Positions 6,059 to 8,799 of a stretch of DNA of 8,799 nucleotides are shown here, piece by piece. The notes under the pieces are model-generated. The model searched no databases. It saw only the letters and a program-made list of their open reading frames with translations, and was not told the origin of the DNA. The stretch covers positions 1-8,799 of the forward strand of contig JAITJB010000245.1 in NCBI GenBank assembly GCA_031279155.1, written 5' to 3'. This DNA is from Deltaproteobacteria bacterium (GTDB lineage: Bacteria > Desulfobacterota > Desulfarculia > Adiutricales > Adiutricaceae). Each line of letters starts with the position of its first letter. The stretch's first letter is position 1. Made by a program: the position numbers and the translations under genes.

Positions 6059-6940
6059 CTAGCTATTTTTTTGGCCGTCACGAAATTTAACCACCAAATC
6101 GTACATTTCTTTTCGGGATCTGCCGTAGGTTTTGGCAAGCTCGCTAGCGAGTATTCTGGTGGGCCTGGTATCGGCTTCTATTATGGGCAGAATATCTTGA
6201 GGGTTAAAGCTTTCATCTTTCTGAGAAAGTCCAGGATTTGGCGGGCCAACAACTATGGTTACCTCGCCTCGGCGGGGATTTAAACGGGTCTCTTGGGCCA
6301 GACTTACGAGATCTAAATATAGATACTCCTCATGGATTTTGGTCATCTCCCTAGCCATCAAGGCTTGTCTTGGGCCTAAGATGTCGGCCATGTCCTCTAA
6401 GCTGTCGGTAAGCCGGTGGGGGCTTTCAAAGAAGACCAGGACCTCGGGGCGGCTTTTAAGTTCTTCTAAGCGGGCTCGGCGTTTAAGTGTGGAATGAGGC
6501 AAAAAGCCGGCAAAGGTAAAGCACGGGGAAGAAAAGCCGGCGGCCATTAGGGCGGTTATGACCGAAGAGGGCCCTGGTATGGGCCAAATATTATGCCCGG
6601 CTTCTCTTGTTTCGCTAACTAGTCTAGCTCCGGGGTCCGATATAAGCGGGGCGCCAGCGTCGGATAAAAGTGCAATCCTTCCGCCCTCATCTAAGGCGCG
6701 CTTTAGAGCGGGAAAAGCCCGAGCGTGGTTTTGCTCGCGGTAACTTAAAAGGGGTTTTTTAATGCCTAGGTGATTTAAAAGCTTAACTGTTCTTCTAGTG
6801 TCTTCGGCCACAACTAAATCAACGGCCTTAAGGATAAGAGACGCGCGAACGCTTATATCGCCTAGGTTACCTAAGGGGCTAGCCAGTAAGTACAGGCCCG
6901 GGGGGATTTCTTGGTTAGTAGGGCGTTGGTTTTCGGTCAC
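6059..6940 (-). CDS. rsmI: 16S rRNA (cytidine(1402)-2'-O)-methyltransferase
   Basis: RsmI methylates the 2'-OH of C1402 in the 16S rRNA decoding centre, using S-adenosylmethionine. The 293-residue protein is of the tetrapyrrole-methylase fold and family length. It shows SPLGNLGDI (21-29), AEDTRR (45-50), the SAM-binding SDAGAPLISDPG (93-104), IPGPSS (121-126), GFLP (145-148) and FFESPHRL (170-177), followed by REMTKIHEE. The start is GTG, chosen because it directly follows rnhB (9-nt gap) and is close to the family's N-terminal PGLYLLASPLG. Its ribosome site is only AGG-like, so translation may rely on coupling to rnhB. It is the last gene of the rplS operon; a hairpin begins at its stop codon. 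RsmI genes near rnhB are common in deltaproteobacteria, often with yraN between them, which is absent here. Confidence 0.96.
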   Translation of the reverse strand: MTENQRPTNQEIPPGLYLLASPLGNLGDISVRASLILKAVDLVVAEDTRRTVKLLNHLGIKKPLLSYREQNHARAFPALKRALDEGGRIALLSDAGAPLISDPGARLVSETREAGHNIWPIPGPSSVITALMAAGFSSPCFTFAGFLPHSTLKRRARLEELKSRPEVLVFFESPHRLTDSLEDMADILGPRQALMAREMTKIHEEYLYLDLVSLAQETRLNPRRGEVTIVVGPPNPGLSQKDESFNPQDILPIIEADTRPTRILASELAKTYGRSRKEMYDLVVKFRDGQKNS

Positions 6941-6949
6941 GGCTTAAAC

Positions 6950-7687
6950 CTAAAAAAGCCTAGGACCAACTGGTCCTGTCTCGTTAGGCCGTACATGCCG
7001 GAAGGTCAGGCGGTGGATGGGCGAGGGGCCGTAACGGGCGAGAGTCTCTAAGTGTTCTTTGGTTCCGTAACCTTTGTGCTTGTTAAATCCATACTGCGGG
7101 TAGCGAGCGTGCTCTTCATCCATCAATTGATCCCTAATGACCTTGGCGATAATTGAGGCGGCGGCGATGGAAAGAGATTTGGCGTCGCCATGAACCACGG
7201 CTTTTAACTTAACTTGGCTTATGGGGAGCTTATTGCCGTCAACTAAGGCCAAAGCCGGCCTAGGCTGAAAGGATTCTAAAAGCTCTCCCATGGCCGACAT
7301 AGAGGCCCATAAGGGGTTTAGTTCGTCTACCTCTTTGGGGGTTCTAAGGGCGTAAGACCAGTTTATAGCCTTAGAGGTTATTAGATCGAAAGCTTGCTTT
7401 AGGGTTTCGGCCTTAAGCTTTTTGGAGTCGTCGATTAGCTTATGGTCAAAATCTTCTGGGAGAATCACGCAGGCGGCTACAAGGGGGCCGGCTAAGGGCC
7501 CGCGTCCAGCTTCATCTAAGCCGGCTAAGGGCCGCAAGCCAAAAGCGCGATCAAATAGATAAAGAGAGGAAAAAAAGCCGTCCTCGTTAGTAGCTGACGG
7601 GACGGCTTTAAGCTTGGTCAACAGTCCGGTCGCGGGGGCCGATGTTGTTTCGGCTTCACGTGGCTTTCGCGGTCCGTGCGCGGACAT
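6950..7687 (-). CDS. rnhB: Ribonuclease HII
   Basis: RNase HII cuts the RNA strand of RNA-DNA hybrids and removes single ribonucleotides built into DNA. The catalytic set is complete: DEAGRG (58-63, with D58 and E59), D150 in LVDGN, and D168 in GDAKS, the last two 18 residues apart as in E. coli. DDSKKLK (86-92), AAASIIAKVIRD (175-186), YGFNKHKGYGTKEH (199-212) and HRLTFRHV (225-232) also match. The 245-residue length includes about 40 extra N-terminal residues rich in A, P and K before the conserved SLYLFDRAFG lead-in; the ribosome site before the ATG is weak, and a TTG at codon 23 is the main alternative start. It follows rplS by 48 nt, a common pairing. Confidence 0.96.
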   Translation of the reverse strand: MSAHGPRKPREAETTSAPATGLLTKLKAVPSATNEDGFFSSLYLFDRAFGLRPLAGLDEAGRGPLAGPLVAACVILPEDFDHKLIDDSKKLKAETLKQAFDLITSKAINWSYALRTPKEVDELNPLWASMSAMGELLESFQPRPALALVDGNKLPISQVKLKAVVHGDAKSLSIAAASIIAKVIRDQLMDEEHARYPQYGFNKHKGYGTKEHLETLARYGPSPIHRLTFRHVRPNETGPVGPRLF

Positions 7688-7703
7688 TTTTGAGCTTTCA
7701 TGG

Positions 7704-7717
7704 CCTTAGATCTAAGG
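7704..7717. repeat. 14-bp perfect palindrome between rplS and rnhB
   Basis: CCTTAGATCTAAGG is a perfect palindrome in the 48-nt spacer between rplS and rnhB. With no loop it cannot fold as a full RNA hairpin, so it might be a protein site or chance. It is too short and isolated for more. Confidence 0.4.
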
Positions 7718-7735
7718 GCTAAGGCGGAAAATAAT

Positions 7736-8089
7736 TTACTTGTAATACTGATTCTTGGTCCTGACCTTAGCGGCCTTGCCCTTGAGGTGGCGCAGGTAGT
7801 ACAGGCGAGAGCGCCTGACCCGGCCTTCGGTCACGATTTCCACCTTATCGATGATGGGCGAGTGGGTCGGGAAAATACGCTCAACCCCAACTCCATTTGA
7901 AACCTTGCGGACCGTGAAACTGGAATCCATGGTTCCCTTGCGGCGGCGGATAACCACGCCCTTGAAGATCTGGATCCTCTCTTTGTCGCCTTCCTTAATT
8001 CGGACGTGTACGGCTACGGTATCGCCGGCGCGGAAAGGCGGGAGATCAAAGCGCATTTGCTCAAGATTTATGCTGGCGATCGCATCCAT
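7736..8089 (-). CDS. rplS: 50S ribosomal protein L19
   Basis: This is L19, a 117-residue 50S subunit protein that lies at the interface with the 30S subunit. It has typical features throughout: FRAGDTVAVHVRIKEGDKER (19-38), IQIFKGVVIRRR (39-50), SFTVRKVSNGVGVERIFP (57-74), then HSPIIDKVEI and the basic C-terminus RVRRSRLYYLR. Length and start agree with the family; AAGGAG lies 9 nt before the ATG. It is the first gene of the rplS-rnhB-rsmI unit. The usual upstream neighbours rpsP, rimM and trmD are absent, so this gene has been separated from the common trmD-rplS operon and has its own promoter and structured leader. Confidence 0.98.
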   Translation of the reverse strand: MDAIASINLEQMRFDLPPFRAGDTVAVHVRIKEGDKERIQIFKGVVIRRRKGTMDSSFTVRKVSNGVGVERIFPTHSPIIDKVEIVTEGRVRRSRLYYLRHLKGKAAKVRTKNQYYK

Positions 8090-8144
8090 AACGGCGAACT
8101 CCTTTTGCGACTCTAGTTAGCTTAAAGTTCTGTTGAATTTTTGA

Positions 8145-8191
8145 CCCCGCCAAAGCCGCTCCCAAGGCTCATAGTGAGTGGGCGGCCGGGG
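8145..8191 (-). promoter_or_regulatory. Structured 5' leader of the rplS mRNA
   Basis: CCCCG (8145-8149) and GCCGC (8155-8159) pair with GCGGC (8182-8186) and CGGGG (8187-8191), giving a 10-bp GC stem with a 5-nt bulge (CCAAA). A small inner stem CTCA/TGAG (8168-8171 with 8175-8178) has a 3-nt loop. The fold begins about 12 nt from the predicted transcript start and ends about 55 nt before the start codon. No T-tract follows on either strand, so it is not an intrinsic terminator. Autoregulation by L19 is possible but only inferred. Confidence 0.6.
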
Positions 8192-8209
8192 CCGGGGCAG
8201 TAAACAGGC

Positions 8210-8239
8210 ATTATAACCCACAGGCCGAACTCGTGACAA
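8210..8239 (-). promoter_or_regulatory. Sigma70-type promoter of the rplS operon
   Basis: The minus strand carries TTGTCA (8234-8239), an 18-bp spacer and a perfect TATAAT (8210-8215). The start would be near 8203, giving a leader of about 114 nt. No other promoter of this quality was seen just before rplS, and no gene upstream could supply read-through. Confidence 0.78.
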
Positions 8240-8252
8240 GGGTTTTTTTTAC

Positions 8253-8273
8253 AAAAAATAAAGGCCCAAGCCT
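8253..8273 (-). terminator. Weak terminator-like hairpin upstream of the rplS promoter
   Basis: On the minus strand AGGC-TTGG-GCCT is followed by TTTATTTTTTG. The stem is only 4-5 bp, so this is a weak candidate. It would close transcription from the decayed gene at the right edge before the rplS promoter. Confidence 0.3.
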
Positions 8274-8496
8274 GGCATATATTTTTTGGGGGATTGTGGG
8301 GAAATTTTTGGCTAGGCGAGGGAGATAATGGTTATCATAGTGAACTTGTGGCGGCTTAATTATACAATTTTATTAAAGTTACAGGCCACTTCTAAATTCT
8401 ATCGCTACTAAATTCAGCTTTGACTTTCTAGCCGTAGCCATAAACGTCCATACCTAATTCAATTATCTCTTTGGGCTTATATACTATTATATCACG
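8274..8496. other. AT-rich non-coding stretch, possibly eroded coding DNA
   Basis: No open frame of useful size was found. The stretch directly continues from the pseudogene at 8497-8799 and may be its further eroded C-terminal part; short minus-strand readings such as IIELGMDVYGYG cannot be matched with confidence. A small dyad GATAA-TGG-TTATC lies at 8324-8336. Confidence 0.45.
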
Positions 8497-8799
8497 TTAT
8501 TGATGGATAAGATAATTTAGGGATTTTTGTTCATCATTTGGTCTCGGGCGGAAGCTTATAGACGAAATGTACTCCTGTAATATGGAGTTTACGGTCCCGG
8601 CGTCTTTACCTAGGAAAGCCTTTAAAAGATCCTGTTTTTTGCTATTGAAATTTTGGTTATAAACATCGCCATAAATGAGAAGGAAACAATATTTACAGGA
8701 TAATTAAAGCTCATAATTATGATACCTTAAAGGGTAATAAATTTCATTTTTGTCTTCTCTAAAGACTGCGACCGCCAGCAGGTTCTGCCTCTAGATTTG
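8497..8799 (-). pseudogene. Decayed AAA-ATPase-like / PD-(D/E)XK protein (DUF1703 type), partial
   Basis: One minus-strand frame stays readable from the window edge to a TAA at 8497-8499, but is broken by TAG (8791-8793) and TAA (8704-8706). The first segment reads RQNLLAVAVFREDKNEIYYP then LRYHNYEL; the second has 68 residues, with QDLLKAFLGKDAGTVNSILQ followed by EYISSISFR. By eye these match the mid-part of the large AAA-ATPase-like family with a C-terminal PD-(D/E)XK nuclease domain: the 'GYLT..F....Y.LGYPN.EV' strand region, then the 'LLKAFL.GD...VN.IL..YL..SISFRD' helices. The nuclease domain that should follow (ENFYHG..., ESGYGR.D) is not readable. The family's role is unclear; members are often multicopy in host-associated bacteria. 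The rest of the gene would lie past the right edge. The two internal stops argue for a pseudogene. Confidence 0.68.

Overview
The window looks like a chromosomal housekeeping segment from a Gram-negative bacterium, most likely of the deltaproteobacterial (Desulfobacterota) type. The clues are an LptE-like outer-membrane lipoprotein, a fused ribBA followed by ribH and nusB, the order rplS-rnhB-rsmI, and a radical-SAM protein of the AmmeMemoRadiSam class. Taxonomy is inferred from gene content and order only. TGA, TAG and TAA all act as stops, so the standard code applies. Every confident gene lies on the minus strand, so transcription runs from high to low coordinates.

Right edge to left. 8497-8799 is a decayed, stop-interrupted remnant of an AAA-ATPase-like / PD-(D/E)XK (DUF1703-type) protein. 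It is followed by AT-rich DNA with no gene. A good sigma70-type promoter (8210-8239) and a GC-rich hairpin leader (8145-8191) precede the first operon: rplS (ribosomal protein L19), rnhB (RNase HII) and rsmI (16S rRNA C1402 2'-O-methyltransferase). It serves the ribosome and genome maintenance. A roughly 310-bp spacer follows, with a cluster of direct and inverted GCCAGA(A/C)T repeats and a second strong promoter (5815-5842). That promoter drives ribBA-ribH-nusB-lptE-amrS, a compact operon with gaps of 11 and 14 nt and two overlaps (4 and 11 nt). It combines riboflavin synthesis, transcription antitermination, LPS export and an orphan radical-SAM enzyme.

Next comes tRNA-Ser(CGA) with an encoded CCA and its own terminator (1557-1595). 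A spacer with one more hairpin leads to a nitroreductase-family flavoprotein gene (691-1278), followed by two successive terminators (560-596 and 492-526). The left 470 bases hold no gene. They begin with two copies of an 85/86-nt repeat at a period of about 123 nt, possibly the end of a longer array beyond the window.

Most of the window is ordinary core genome. The parts least explained by known genes are the left-edge repeat, the repeat cluster before the ribBA promoter, the structured rplS leader, the DUF1703-type pseudogene, and amrS sitting without its usual AmrA/AmrB partners. I see no clear new defence or mobile system.
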